Shown piece by piece: positions 38,701-47,637 of a DNA stretch of 64,000 nt. Each line of letters opens with the position of its first letter. The stretch's first letter is position 1. Made by a program: the position numbers and the translations under genes. The notes below the pieces were generated by a model. It was not told the origin of the DNA. It did no database searches and worked only from the letters and a program-made list of their open reading frames with translations. Origin of the DNA: Rhynchopus sp. YZ270_cl-10 (taxonomy: Eukaryota > Euglenozoa > Diplonemea > Diplonemida > Diplonemidae); NCBI GenBank assembly GCA_964035575.1, contig OZ037863.1:350001-414000 (forward strand). Direction: 5' to 3'.

Positions 38701-39333
38701 GTTGCTGTTCGTGAATATGAATACACCATTTGACTGTTGAGAGGATGACGAAGCAGCAATGTCAAGCATTCCTGTACAGGGAATAAGCCAACTGGAAATC
38801 GCCGGTTCTGAATACATCCGCTCATACGTCCCAGCAGGCGGCAGTGTCAGGTATGTGGAAGCATCAAAGCCTGCTGCAGGCACAACTGCAGGTCCGGTGT
38901 GGCACACCCACTCAAAGGTGATTTTGTTTTCGTAGTAGTAACTATACCCCTCCGTGTCGTTGAACACAACTGTCATCTCACCGTTGGCAGGGTAAGTGGC
39001 AATGTAACGTTCACGGTGCTCAACCAATGATGTGAGCACGTACCCATCACTATTTTGAAGTGTCATCCTTGCGTAAGGGTTACTGGACGTGGTGATGTTT
39101 CTGAACGTGACCTCAACTGTTCCCACACACTGAAATGTCCAGCACTCAACGTACTCTGCTCGAACGGGTGCTTTGATTGTGGCAACCAAAGGTGGCGACA
39201 ACAGCGCTTCGCACGGGGCACGTGGAACAGCTGTTGGTGGTGCACGTGTCTCAGGTGCAGGAGTAACTGGGATGGTAGGTATCGGCACCGCACGCGACAG
39301 GGAGAGACACGACACTGCAAGGAGCCAACGCAT
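35701..39333 (-). CDS. Surface protein D (class 2, three near-identical CUB-like pairs)
   Basis: 1210 residues from the ATG at 39333. The signal peptide is followed by three modules of 245 residues (735-bp DNA period) that differ at only a few positions. The stalk has seven 15-residue repeats of the A-R-V-P-G-S-T-M-V-P type. After the EGF-like knot comes the class 2 insert, about 135 residues from P-M-A-F-A-V-E-Y-Y-G-V to C-E-R-E-A. It has the helix-strand-helix look of an SEA-like domain followed by a Cys-rich part (inference). The transmembrane helix is at about 1137-1161. The 49-residue tail has N-P-L-F at 1180 and ends E-E-L-T-L-L, an acidic dileucine-type signal, so endocytic recycling is plausible. 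The 3' UTR begins with an ATGAAAACCCCAAG sequence shared with E, F and G. Confidence 0.88.
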   Translation of the reverse strand: MRWLLAVSCLSLSRAVPIPTIPVTPAPETRAPPTAVPRAPCEALLSPPLVATIKAPVRAEYVECWTFQCVGTVEVTFRNITTSSNPYARMTLQNSDGYVLTSLVEHRERYIATYPANGEMTVVFNDTEGYSYYYENKITFEWVCHTGPAVVPAAGFDASTYLTLPPAGTYERMYSEPAISSWLIPCTGMLDIAASSSSQQSNGVFIFTNSNGTILRTDKYLTTFNGSFSVSGNFNITLHTLNQHYVDDEFAFAWSCGGTRPDLASHDLTSAPETRAPRTVVPRAACEALLSPPLVATIKAPVRAEYVECWTFQCVGTVEVTFRNITTSSNPYARMTLQNSDGYVLTSLVEHRERYIATYPANGEMTVVFNDTEGYSYYYENKITFEWVCHTGPAVVPAAGLDASTYLTLPPVGTYERMFSEPAIYSWLIPCTGMLDIAASSSSQQSNGVFIFTNSNGTILRTDKYSTTFNGSFSVSGNFNITLHTLNQHYVDDEFAFAWSCGGTRPDLASHDLTSAPDTRAPPTVVPRAPCEALLSPPLVATIKAPVRAEYVECWTFQCVGTVEVTFRNITTSSNPYARMTLQNSDGYVLTSLVEHRERYIATYPANGEMMVVFNDTEGYSYYYENKITFEWVCHTGPAVVPAAGFDASTYLTLPPAGTYERMFSEPAISSWLIPCTGMLDIAASSSSQQSNGVFIFTNSNGTILRTDKYLTTFNGSFSVAGNFNITLHTLSQRYVDSEFVFAWSCATYSSLTPLATSAPIATRTPATDAPIAAVTDAPATFAPARVPGSTMVPNTSAPARVPGATVSPATASPARVPGATMVPNTSAPARVPGSTMVPNTAAPARVPGATVSPATASPARVPGSTMVPNTASPARVPGVTIVPDPTHVPSSAPMSPAPDTATPTNLPDGASHVPGTSAPDTALPTATPTDLPAGATFAPSAPAVKALCTADKDCRSGRLDPKATCNAGTCVCHTQGYVHPTGVPLCLLADDVTVPMAFAVEYYGVEAGSLWTTATTRESFEETMSEALGIVTDMRVVVSDGGVLVVGMVRASTSKLADALSGKVDLSAALSSDGVSVSHGVTCARTDASYTVQHNGVCDAVECEGNTTLTLTDGTHTCEREAAPLQPEESGGSSNVVLYVGIGVGVLVVAVCVVAAFCCLQKKQRVKELDDGVTVLENPLFEMSLDDAELYPTGVEEVQADPAEELTLL
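36690..37010. repeat. 45-bp coding minisatellite in gene D stalk
   Basis: Seven copies of a 15-codon unit with alternating V-P-N-T and S-P-A-T variants. It is the same unit type as in gene E, where it has expanded to 25 copies; gene F lacks it. Confidence 0.93.
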
Positions 39334-39620
39334 TGTGTGACTTGACGGCACAACGCCGCTTGCCTGTGGGTGGGGTTCTGAAGAGTGTGTGGTGACCTGT
39401 TGGGTGGTGTGGGTAAGTGTCTCCAATGCGCCGTGCACGAGCCGCCCCTTCCCTCTCACAGCAGGTCCACGACGCTGTGTGAGATAAACGCCTCACATCG
39501 GGGTACTCTTTTTGTAATGTCTGCAGCAGAGTCACAAGGGAGCCTCTTGCCTATATTGCCTGAACGAATCTGTTCTCGAAAAAGGAGGTTTCATATAAGG
39601 GCAAAGAAATTTTTCGTTTG
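39334..39620 (-). promoter_or_regulatory. 5' flank of gene D (type 2)
   Basis: The first 140 bp match all family members. Beyond that it differs from A, B, C and F but matches gene E, including ACTCTTTTTGTAATGTCTGC. On the minus strand the switch point follows a pyrimidine-rich stretch ending CACACAG, reminiscent of a 3' splice site. Confidence 0.6.
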
Positions 39621-39758
39621 CGTTCGCGTCCTCAGGGCCAGAAAAACCTAGGCAGGCAGGCAAAAAAAAGTTTGTTTCAAAATGTGCTTGGGTGTTGACC
39701 CTACGGAGTCGGGTTTTTCTCTTTTTTTCGAAAGCGTGCGTTTCACGCGTCAGAAAAC

Positions 39759-40079
39759 ATACACAGTATACACAGTATACACAGTATACACAGTATACAC
39801 AGTATACACAGTATACACAGTATACACAGTATACACAGTATACACAGTATACACAGTATACACAGTATACACAGTATACACAGTATACACAGTATACACA
39901 GTATACACAGTATACACAGTATACACAGTATACACAGTATACACTGTACACACTGTACACACTGTACACACTGTACACACTGTACACACTGTACACACTG
40001 TACACACTGTACACACTGTACACACTGTACACACTGTACACACTGTACACACTGTACACACTGTACACACTGTACACAC
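39759..40079. repeat. 9-bp minisatellite in two phases
   Basis: About 20 units of ACAGTATAC (to 39941) change without interruption into about 15 units of ACTGTACAC. Both units contain a 6-bp palindrome (GTATAC or TGTACA), so single strands can fold. Its Tyr-Thr-Val or His-Thr-Val open frames are by-products. Confidence 0.97.
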
Positions 40080-40134
40080 CTCATGAGCCCACAAAAAATG
40101 GCGACCCCTTTTTTCGCCAACTCTTTTCTCCTAT

Positions 40135-40486
40135 TTCTTTTGATTTAACGGACCGATCGGTCGTTATGGTGGGGTCACATGCACATACGAAACCGCTACA
40201 GATGTGGTTGTAGCTTTGTATGAGGAGATAAAATCCAGGGGGGGGAAATCAAAAATCCTCCTTTTTTTCTTTCCTTTTTTGTTGTGTCGACAATCACTTC
40301 GCTCCTTTTTCAAGTTGATGTTGTCCCTACACACTCCACAAAAATCCGGTGCGATCAACGAAAAATTCTTTTTCTGAGTTCGTTTCTTTCTTTATCAGAT
40401 TAACTTAAACTCAGATAACAGTTTTTATTTCTTTTTTTTTCACACCAAAATCCCACACCGGCACACCGGCATAACAAAGTCCCCTT
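40135..40486 (-). mobile_element. Diverged, truncated copy of hAT element Y, inverted
   Basis: Reads as the reverse complement of the left half of element Y1: ACCACATCTGTAGCGGTTTC in reverse, then the CCGGTGTG repeats and an AAGGGGAC end near 40484. The other terminus is missing. 40487-40810 shows nothing I can name. Confidence 0.7.
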
Positions 40487-40814
40487 ATGGCAATGCAACA
40501 GTGCACGCACTATACCTAATTCGTGTCTGAGGAGGGGGGGCCCGGAGGGTATGGTCAGAAACACTATGAAAGCCGTGGTTGGGGTTTCTTAAAAAATGAC
40601 GTTTGCCACTAGCTTTTGATAGACCCTAGGGGGGAGGGCGCTGCTCAGGGGAAGAAAAAGGCCTGTATTCTTACTACAATTTGCTACTATTGTTCCTGCT
40701 CCACAGTAGTCCTTAACTTCACGCAAAAAATTCCTCCGAAACCATTGAAGTGATCTATTTGAAAAAGTCTTTTTCGCCTCCCTGCAGATGGGTAAAAGTC
40801 AAAGGAAAAGTAGA

Positions 40815-40925
40815 GTTGAAATACAAAGCCCTCTCGTGAATCAGCGTACCTTGGTACAATGACCGGCTGTACCGAGGTGTACACCCAACCATACAGTCCT
40901 ACATCCATTTCGTGGTTTGCATCTT
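40815..40925. repeat. Dispersed repeat D1, copy 3
   Basis: Partial copy that stops after CATCCATTTCGTGGTTTGCA. 40926-41199 shows no gene. Confidence 0.72.
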
Positions 40926-41199
40926 TATGGAAAATGGTTGGGTTTTTAGAGGTTGTTGACCGCTGACAGGCGCGACTTTTTCGATGCGAAGTATGCACAC
41001 GGACACAAAACTTCCAAAAAATCGCGCTCTCAGAAAGACTGCATTTGCACCAACTAGGCGATGCCACTACGTCAGAGGAGACTCTACTGCGGTGCTATTG
41101 AGACCTTCGTCTACAAATAGCGTCACAGCTGTTATTGACGCGGTTGCAGAGCTGGCGAGTTGCAAATACTGCTGATGACATTCAGACAAAACGCAACAT

Positions 41200-41493
41200 G
41201 CATATCAAGTTAGCCGACAGTTTCGGCCATCCTAAGTCAGGACACCGAAGTATCAGGTGCTGACAAAGGAAAACAAGTTGACTTGAAATACAAAGCCCTC
41301 TCGTGACAGTGTACCTTGGTACATGACTGGTGTACCGGGGAGGGGGAACCCCAACCATGCAGTCCTACATCCAGTTCGTGGTTAACACCTGATATGCTCT
41401 ACTCCCGCTTCCTCTCATCAGTCAGATGAATGGGGATCATTGGAGACGTAGGGTCACGAGTCCTGTGATGCAGGGTCTGCTTGGGGTTCTCTT
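41200..41493. repeat. Dispersed repeat D1, copy 4
   Basis: Longest form, nearly identical to 49105-49400. It begins with a CATATCAAGT segment and GTCAGGACACCGAAGTATCA. Its distal end is the target into which element Y1 inserted. Confidence 0.82.
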
Positions 41494-42052
41494 CAGGGGA
41501 CATTAGTATGCCGGTGTGCCGGTGTGGCCACACCGGCTAAGCCGGTGTGGGATTTTGAGAAAAAAAAAAAAAAAAAGAAAAAGGCAGATTTTTGAATTTT
41601 TTTCTGAATTTTATCTCCTCATACAAGGCTACAACCACATCTGTAGCGGTTTCTTATGTGCATGTGACCCCACCATAAAGACCAATCGGTCCGTTCAATC
41701 AAAAGAAATAGATGTTTGCAACTCTCATAAAAAAGTAGCGTACCGTGCGCCTGCGGCGCAGCTAAAAATGACGAGCGGTAGCCCACAGCTCTACCCTATG
41801 CCATAGTCACAGCTACCTTTACCATAGTTTGGCTATAAAAGCGTGCGATTTTATGTCACAATTTTTGAAATGTTGCGTACCGTGGCTTCGCCAGAAAAGT
41901 TTTGATGCCATATGGTTAGACAAGGGCGCGGAGGGGAAAGAGTTGTGGAGGTCTCTGCCAAAAATGCGTGGGGAAAAAAAAATTGCCTCACACCGGCTTT
42001 TTTGGCTCACACCGGCTTTTTTTTCAAAATCTCAAACTACCAATGTCCCCTG
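41494..42052. mobile_element. hAT-like non-autonomous element Y1
   Basis: 559 bp with 11-bp perfect terminal inverted repeats CAGGGGACATT and an 8-bp target duplication GTTCTCTT (41486-41493 and 42053-42060). Near the left end is the 18-bp palindrome CCGGTGTGGCCACACCGG (41519-41536). A GCGCC-TGC-GGCGC hairpin is at 41747-41759. No transposase. It sits 60 bp downstream of the gene E stop. Confidence 0.92.
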
Positions 42053-42114
42053 GTTCTCTTTCTAAATTAAAAAAAAAAAATAAAAAACAAAGCAACATCA
42101 CTCTCTTGGGGTTT

Positions 42115-45100
42115 TCATAAAAGCGTCAGTTCCTCTGCAGTATCAGCCTGCACTTCTTCCACTGTGGGGTACAGCTCAGCATCCTCACGCGACATCTCAA
42201 AGAGAGGGTTCTCAAACTCCTTCACACGCTGCTTCTTTTGCAGACGGCAAAACGCAGCAACAACACACACAGCCACCACGAGCACGCCCACACCGATGCC
42301 GACATAAAGGACAACGTTGCTGCTCCCACCCGACTCCTCCGGCTGCAGTGGTGCTGCCTCACGCTCACATGTGTGCGTCCCGTCTGTCAGAGTCAGGGTT
42401 GTGTTGCCCTCACACTCGACCGCATCGCACACACCATTGTGCTGCACTGTGTACGACGCGTCTGTGCGTGCACAGGTCACCCCGTGGCTCACAGACACAC
42501 CATCAGAGGAAAGTGCTGCCGACAGGTCAACCTTCCCCGAAAGTGCGTCTGCGAGTTTTGCTGTGCTGGCACGCACCATCCCCACCACAAGGACACCGCC
42601 ATCCGACACCACAACACGCATGTCCGTCACAATGCCCAGTGCTTCGCTCATTGTTTCCTCAAAGCTTTCCCTCGTCGTTGCTGTTGTCCACAAAGACCCT
42701 GCCTCCACTCCGTAGTACTCCACAGCAAACGCCATCGGCACTGTCACGTCGTCCGCAAGCAGGCACAGAGGTACACCAGTGGGGTGCACGTAGCCCTGTG
42801 TGTGGCACACACACGTCCCAGCATTGCACGTCGCCTTCGGGTCAAGCCTCCCACTGCGACAGTCTTTGTCAGCTGTGCACAGAGCCTTCACAGCAGGAGC
42901 TGACGGTGCAAAAGTGGCACCAGCAGGCTGGTCTGTTGGGGTGGCTGTCGGAAGTGCTGTGTCAGGTGCAGAGGTACCAGGAACATGAGAAGCACCAGCA
43001 GGAAGGTTTGTGGGTACTGCTGTGTCAGGTGCAGGTGTAGGTGTTGTTGTCGGAAGTGCTGTGTCAGGTGCAGAGGTACGAGGAGCATAAGAAGCACCAG
43101 CAGGAAGGTTTGTTGGGGTGGCTGTGTCAGGTGCAGGGGACATTGGAGCTGAAGAAGGCACAAGGGTGGGTGCAGCAGTATCAGGAACCATTGTAGATCC
43201 TGGCACACTGTCGGGTGCAACAGTATTAGGGGCCATCGTAGATCCTGGCACACTGCCGGGTGCAACAGTTTCAGGGGCCATCGTAGATCCTGGCACACTG
43301 CCGGGTGCAGCAGTATTAGGAACCATCGTAGATCCTGGCACACTGCCGGGTGCAACAGTTTCAGGGGCCATCGTAGATCCTGGCACACTGCCGGGTGCAG
43401 CAGTATTAGGAACCATCGTAGATCCTGGCACACTGCCGGGTGCAGCAGTATTAGGAACCATCGTCGATCCTGGCACACGGCCGGGTGCAACAGTATTAGG
43501 GGCCATCGTAGATCCTGGCACACTGCCGGGTGCAGCAGTATTAGGAACCATCGTAGATCCTGGCACACGGCCGGGTGCAACAGTATTAGGAACCATCGTA
43601 GATCCTGGCACACTGCCGGGTGCAACAGTTTCAGGGGCCATCGTAGATCCTGGCACACTGCCGGGTGCAGCAGTATCAGGGGCCATCGTAGATCCTGGCA
43701 CACTGCCGGGTGCAGCAGTATTAGGAACCATCGTCGATCCTGGCACACGGCCGGGTGCAACAGTATTAGGGGCCATCGTAGATCCTGGCACACTGCCGGG
43801 TGCAGCAGTATTAGGAACCATCGTAGATCCTGGCACACGGCCGGGTGCAGCAGTTTCAGGGGCCATCGTAGATCCTGGCACACTGCCGGGTGCAACAGTA
43901 TTAGGGGCCATCGTAGATCCTGGCACACTGCCGGGTGCAGCAGTATTAGGAACCATCGTAGATCCTGGCACACGGCCGGGTGCAACAGTATTAGGGGCCA
44001 TCGTAGATCCTGGCACACTGCCGGGTGCAGCAGTATCAGGAACCATCGTAGATCCTGGCACACTGCCGGGTGCAGCAGTATTAGGAACCATCGTAGATCC
44101 TGGCACACGGCCGGGTGCAGCAGTTTCAGGGGCCATCGTAGATCCTGGCACACTGCCGGGTGCAACAGTATTAGGGGCCATCGTAGATCCTGGCACACTG
44201 CCGGGTGCAGCAGTATTAGGAACCATCGTAGATCCTGGCACACGGCCGGGTGCAACAGTATTAGGGGCCATCGTAGATCCTGGCACACTGCCGGGTGCAG
44301 CAGTTTCAGGGGCCATCGTAACTCCTACAATGGTGAAAGGTACAAGAGTGACAGGTGCAGCAGTGGCAGGAACCATCGGTGCTGCAGTCGGAAGTGGTGT
44401 GAGAGGGGAGTAAGTGGCAGCTACGGCACCTCCACAACTCCAAGTAAACACAAACTTCGAGTCCTCGGAATCCTGATACCGGTTGAGTAAAGTAATGTTG
44501 AAGTTCCCTGCAACACTGAAGCTTCCATTGAAAGTAAACGAGTACCTGTCAGTACGCAAAACGGTCCCATTGCTGTTCGTGAATATGAATTCTCCATTTG
44601 AATACTGAGAGGGTGACGAGACAGCAATGTCAAGCATTCCTGTGCAGGGAATAAGCCAACTGTAAACCGCCTGTTCTGAAAACATCCGCTCGTACGTCCC
44701 AGCAGGCGGCAGTGTCAGGTATGTGGAAGCATCCAAGCCTGCTGCAGGCACAACTGCAGGTCCGGTGTGGCACACCCACTCAAAGGTGATTTTGTTCTCT
44801 CTGTAGTTACTCCTCCCACCCGTGTCGTTGAACACAACTGTCATCTCACCGTTGGCAGGGTAAGTGGCAATGTAACGTTCCCGGTCATCAACCAATGATG
44901 TGAGCACGTACCCATCACTGTTTTGAAGTGACACTCTCCCGCCGTTCCTGGAGGTGCTGATGTTGCTGAACGTGACCTCAACTGTTCCCACACACTGAAA
45001 TGTCCAGCATTCAACGTACTCTGCTTGAACGGGTGCTTTGATTGTGGCAACCAAAGGTGGCGATGACAGCGCTTCGCACGGGGCACGTGGAACAACTGTT

Positions 45101-46665
45101 GGTGGTGCACGTGTCTCGGGTGCAGGCGTCAGATCATGTGAGGGAAGGTCGGGTCTTGTCCCTCCACAACTCCAAGCAAAAGTGAACTTCGAGTCCTCGG
45201 AATCCTGATACCGGTTGTGCAAAGTAATGTTAAAGTTTCCTGCAACACTGAAGCTTCCATTGAAAGTAAACGAGTACCTGTCAGTACGCAAAACGGTCCC
45301 ATTGCTGTTCGTGAATATGAATTCTCCATTTGAATACTGAGAGGGTGATGAGACAGCAATGTCAAGCATTCCTGTGCAGGGAATAAGCCAACTGGAAATC
45401 GTCTGTTCTGAAAACATCCGCTCATACGTCCCAGCAGGCGGCAGTGTCAGGTATGTGGAAGCGTCAAAGCCTGCTGCAGGCACAACTGCAGGTCCGGTGT
45501 GGCACACCCACTCAAAGGTGATTTTGTTCTCTCTGTAGTTACTCCTCCCACCCGTGTCGTTGAACACAACTGTCATCTCACCGTTGGCAGGGTAAGTGGC
45601 AATGTAACGTTCCCGGTTATCAACCAATGATGTGAGCACGTACCCATCACTGTTTTGAAGTGACACTCTCCCGCCGTTCCTGGACGTGCTGATGTTGCTG
45701 AACGTGACCTCAACTGTTCCCACACACTGAAATGTCCAGCATTCAACGTACTCTGCTTGAACGGGTGCTTTGATTGTGGCAACCAAAGGTGGCGACAAAA
45801 GTGCTTCGCACGCGACACGTGGAACAACTGTTGGTGGTGCACGTGTGTCAGGTGCCGGTGTCAGATCGTGTGAGGGAAGGTCTGGTCTTGTACCTCCACA
45901 ACTCCAAGCAAAAGTGAACTTCGAGTCCTCGGAATCCTGATACCGGTTGTGCAAAGTAATGTTAAAGTTCCCTGCAACACTGAAGATTCCATTGAAAGTA
46001 AACGAGTACCTGTCAGTACGCAAAACGGTCCCGTTGCTGTTCGTGAATATGAATTCTCCATTTGAATACTGAGAGGGTGACGAGACAGCAATGTCAAGCA
46101 TTCCTGTGCAGGGAATAAGCCAACTGGAAATCGTCTGTTCTGAAAACATCCGCTCGTACGTCCCAGCAGGCGGCAGTGTCAGGTATGTGGAAGCATCAAA
46201 GCCTGCTGCAGGCACAACTGCAGGTCCAGTGTTGCACACCCACTCAAAGGTGATTTTGTTCTCTCTGTAGTTACTCCTCCCACCCGTGTCGTTGAACACA
46301 ACTGTCATCTCACCGTTGGCAGGGTAAGTGGCAATGTAACGTTCCCGGTCATCAACCAATGATGTGAGCACGTACCCATCACTGTTTTGAAGTGACACTC
46401 TCCCGCCGTTCCTGGACGTGCTGATGTTGCTGAACGTGACCTCAACTGTTCCCACACACTGAAATGTCCAGCACTCAACGTACTCTGCTTGAACGGGTGC
46501 TTTGATTGTGGCAACCAAAGGTGGCGATGACAGCGCTTCGCACGGGGCACGTGGAACAACTGTTGGTGGTGCACGTGTCTCAGGTGCAGCAGTAATTGGG
46601 CTGGTAGGTATCGGCACTGAGGCACGCGACAGGGAGAGACACGACACTGCAAGGAGCCAACGCAT
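42115..46665 (-). CDS. Surface protein E (class 2, long repeat stalk)
   Basis: 1516 residues from the ATG at 46665, the longest complete member. The signal peptide is followed by three near-identical CUB-like pairs (732-bp period). The variable loops carry S-T-S-R-N-G-G-R and S-P-S-Q-Y-S-N-G motifs unlike D. Then comes a stalk of about 500 residues whose core is 25 copies of a 15-residue repeat (G-S-V-P-G-S-T-M-A-P type), likely heavily O-glycosylated. EGF-like knot, SEA-like class 2 insert, transmembrane helix (ending about 1475) and a 41-residue tail follow. The tail has N-P-L-F, Y-P-T-V (YxxPhi type) and a final E-E-L-T-L-L. Length differences from F lie almost wholly in the stalk. Confidence 0.88.
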   Translation of the reverse strand: MRWLLAVSCLSLSRASVPIPTSPITAAPETRAPPTVVPRAPCEALSSPPLVATIKAPVQAEYVECWTFQCVGTVEVTFSNISTSRNGGRVSLQNSDGYVLTSLVDDRERYIATYPANGEMTVVFNDTGGRSNYRENKITFEWVCNTGPAVVPAAGFDASTYLTLPPAGTYERMFSEQTISSWLIPCTGMLDIAVSSPSQYSNGEFIFTNSNGTVLRTDRYSFTFNGIFSVAGNFNITLHNRYQDSEDSKFTFAWSCGGTRPDLPSHDLTPAPDTRAPPTVVPRVACEALLSPPLVATIKAPVQAEYVECWTFQCVGTVEVTFSNISTSRNGGRVSLQNSDGYVLTSLVDNRERYIATYPANGEMTVVFNDTGGRSNYRENKITFEWVCHTGPAVVPAAGFDASTYLTLPPAGTYERMFSEQTISSWLIPCTGMLDIAVSSPSQYSNGEFIFTNSNGTVLRTDRYSFTFNGSFSVAGNFNITLHNRYQDSEDSKFTFAWSCGGTRPDLPSHDLTPAPETRAPPTVVPRAPCEALSSPPLVATIKAPVQAEYVECWTFQCVGTVEVTFSNISTSRNGGRVSLQNSDGYVLTSLVDDRERYIATYPANGEMTVVFNDTGGRSNYRENKITFEWVCHTGPAVVPAAGLDASTYLTLPPAGTYERMFSEQAVYSWLIPCTGMLDIAVSSPSQYSNGEFIFTNSNGTVLRTDRYSFTFNGSFSVAGNFNITLLNRYQDSEDSKFVFTWSCGGAVAATYSPLTPLPTAAPMVPATAAPVTLVPFTIVGVTMAPETAAPGSVPGSTMAPNTVAPGRVPGSTMVPNTAAPGSVPGSTMAPNTVAPGSVPGSTMAPETAAPGRVPGSTMVPNTAAPGSVPGSTMVPDTAAPGSVPGSTMAPNTVAPGRVPGSTMVPNTAAPGSVPGSTMAPNTVAPGSVPGSTMAPETAAPGRVPGSTMVPNTAAPGSVPGSTMAPNTVAPGRVPGSTMVPNTAAPGSVPGSTMAPDTAAPGSVPGSTMAPETVAPGSVPGSTMVPNTVAPGRVPGSTMVPNTAAPGSVPGSTMAPNTVAPGRVPGSTMVPNTAAPGSVPGSTMVPNTAAPGSVPGSTMAPETVAPGSVPGSTMVPNTAAPGSVPGSTMAPETVAPGSVPGSTMAPNTVAPDSVPGSTMVPDTAAPTLVPSSAPMSPAPDTATPTNLPAGASYAPRTSAPDTALPTTTPTPAPDTAVPTNLPAGASHVPGTSAPDTALPTATPTDQPAGATFAPSAPAVKALCTADKDCRSGRLDPKATCNAGTCVCHTQGYVHPTGVPLCLLADDVTVPMAFAVEYYGVEAGSLWTTATTRESFEETMSEALGIVTDMRVVVSDGGVLVVGMVRASTAKLADALSGKVDLSAALSSDGVSVSHGVTCARTDASYTVQHNGVCDAVECEGNTTLTLTDGTHTCEREAAPLQPEESGGSSNVVLYVGIGVGVLVVAVCVVAAFCRLQKKQRVKEFENPLFEMSREDAELYPTVEEVQADTAEELTLL
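43168..44322. repeat. 45-bp coding minisatellite, 25 copies, gene E stalk
   Basis: Twenty-five in-frame copies with three alternating positions (S/R, A/V, N/E/D). Blocks of several units recur in the same order, which points to growth by unequal exchange of multi-unit blocks. The antisense open frames here are by-products. Confidence 0.97.
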
Positions 46666-46960
46666 TGTGTGACTTGACGGCACAACGCCGCTTGCCTGTG
46701 GGTGGGGTTCTGAAGAGTGTGTGGTGACCTGTTGGGTGGTGTGGGTAAGTGTCTCCAATGCGCCGTGCACGAGCCGCCCCTTCCCTCTCACAGCAGGTCC
46801 ACGACTCTGTGTAGGAAACAACTCACATCGGGGGAGCATATAAAACCGTGGGTATGTACTCTTTTTGTAATGTCTGCAGCAGAGTCACAAGGGAGCCTCT
46901 TGCCTCTATTGCCTGAAATAATCGGTTCTCAAAAAATGAGTTTTTCTATAAACCTGTTAA
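46666..46960 (-). promoter_or_regulatory. 5' flank of gene E (type 2)
   Basis: Shares ACTCTTTTTGTAATGTCTGC and the following AGAGTCACAAGGGAGCCTCT with gene D. The common family part ends next to a minus-strand pyrimidine stretch ending CTACACAG. Confidence 0.6.
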
Positions 46961-47202
46961 CTCATTTTGCGACATTTCAGATCGCAACGCATCGTATGGC
47001 TGCGTTCAACGAAAATAGTATTGTCTTTCCTAGTAGCGTTATCAAGATCAGGTGGCGACTGTAAAAGTACGGTTTAAGAGTCCGCCTGAAGTATTACACT
47101 GGGGGAGCAAACATAACACAAAAAGTCTCAGATGTCAGAAGCAATTTCCTACAAAGCATTTGTCCTAACAAAATACGTTTCGTAGACTCTGTTGGATTCT
47201 AA

Positions 47203-47370
47203 AAAAAGTTGACTTGAAATACAAAGCCCTCTCGTGACAGCTCCTCCGACCCTCACGTGGTTTACATCTGCTATGTGCTACTCCGCTTTCACTCATCAGA
47301 CAGACGAATGGGATCATTGCAAACACAAGGACATGAATCCTATAGGGTCCGGTTGGGGTCCTCTGCCCGT
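47203..47370. repeat. Dispersed repeat D1, copy 5
   Basis: Copy with a deletion of the central TACCTTGGTAC part. 46961-47202 shows no gene. Confidence 0.72.
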
Positions 47371-47425
47371 TTCACAGTTGGGGAGAGGCTAACATGGAGC
47401 ATAATCCCTGAGTCGCCAATTTGGG

Positions 47426-47440
47426 CAGGGTATTAGGGTG
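47426..47440. mobile_element. Solitary terminus of hAT element W family
   Basis: CAGGGTATTAGGGTG is identical to the 15-bp terminal repeat of element W (55262-55276). No partner end was found nearby, so it is a truncated copy. Confidence 0.6.
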
Positions 47441-47481
47441 CGATAAAAAACTGGCTTTCAGAAAAAAAAGAAACTGACTCA

Positions 47482-47637
47482 TAACATAAAACCCATGGGA
47501 GAGAGGTTGTGATGAAACGCACACACCTCGACCTGGTTTGGTGAGGAGTTGGCTCTGCAGCGCGGTTCGTCCCCAAAACCGCAAAAGTGTGTTCAAAATG
47601 CTTTGTTTCTATTTCCTCCTTCATGGCGGAAATTTTT
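47482..47637. repeat. Dispersed repeat D2, copy 2
   Basis: Close copy of 32691-32823. The next 80 bp resemble part of the 3'-flank block (CATTTACTTCACTG). 47720-48960 holds no supported gene. Confidence 0.78.

Noticed and set aside
39532-40213. Tyr-Thr-Val, Cys-Val-Gln and similar repeat frames on both strands
   Set aside because: A 9-bp repeat without stop codons is open in every frame; no start context or other domain.
42888-44413. Long frames antisense to, or shifted from, the gene E stalk (also at 36620-37090, 60436-60912 and 61447-62373)
   Set aside because: Shadows of the 45-bp coding repeats and Thr/Pro stalks; the sense frame continues a conserved protein.
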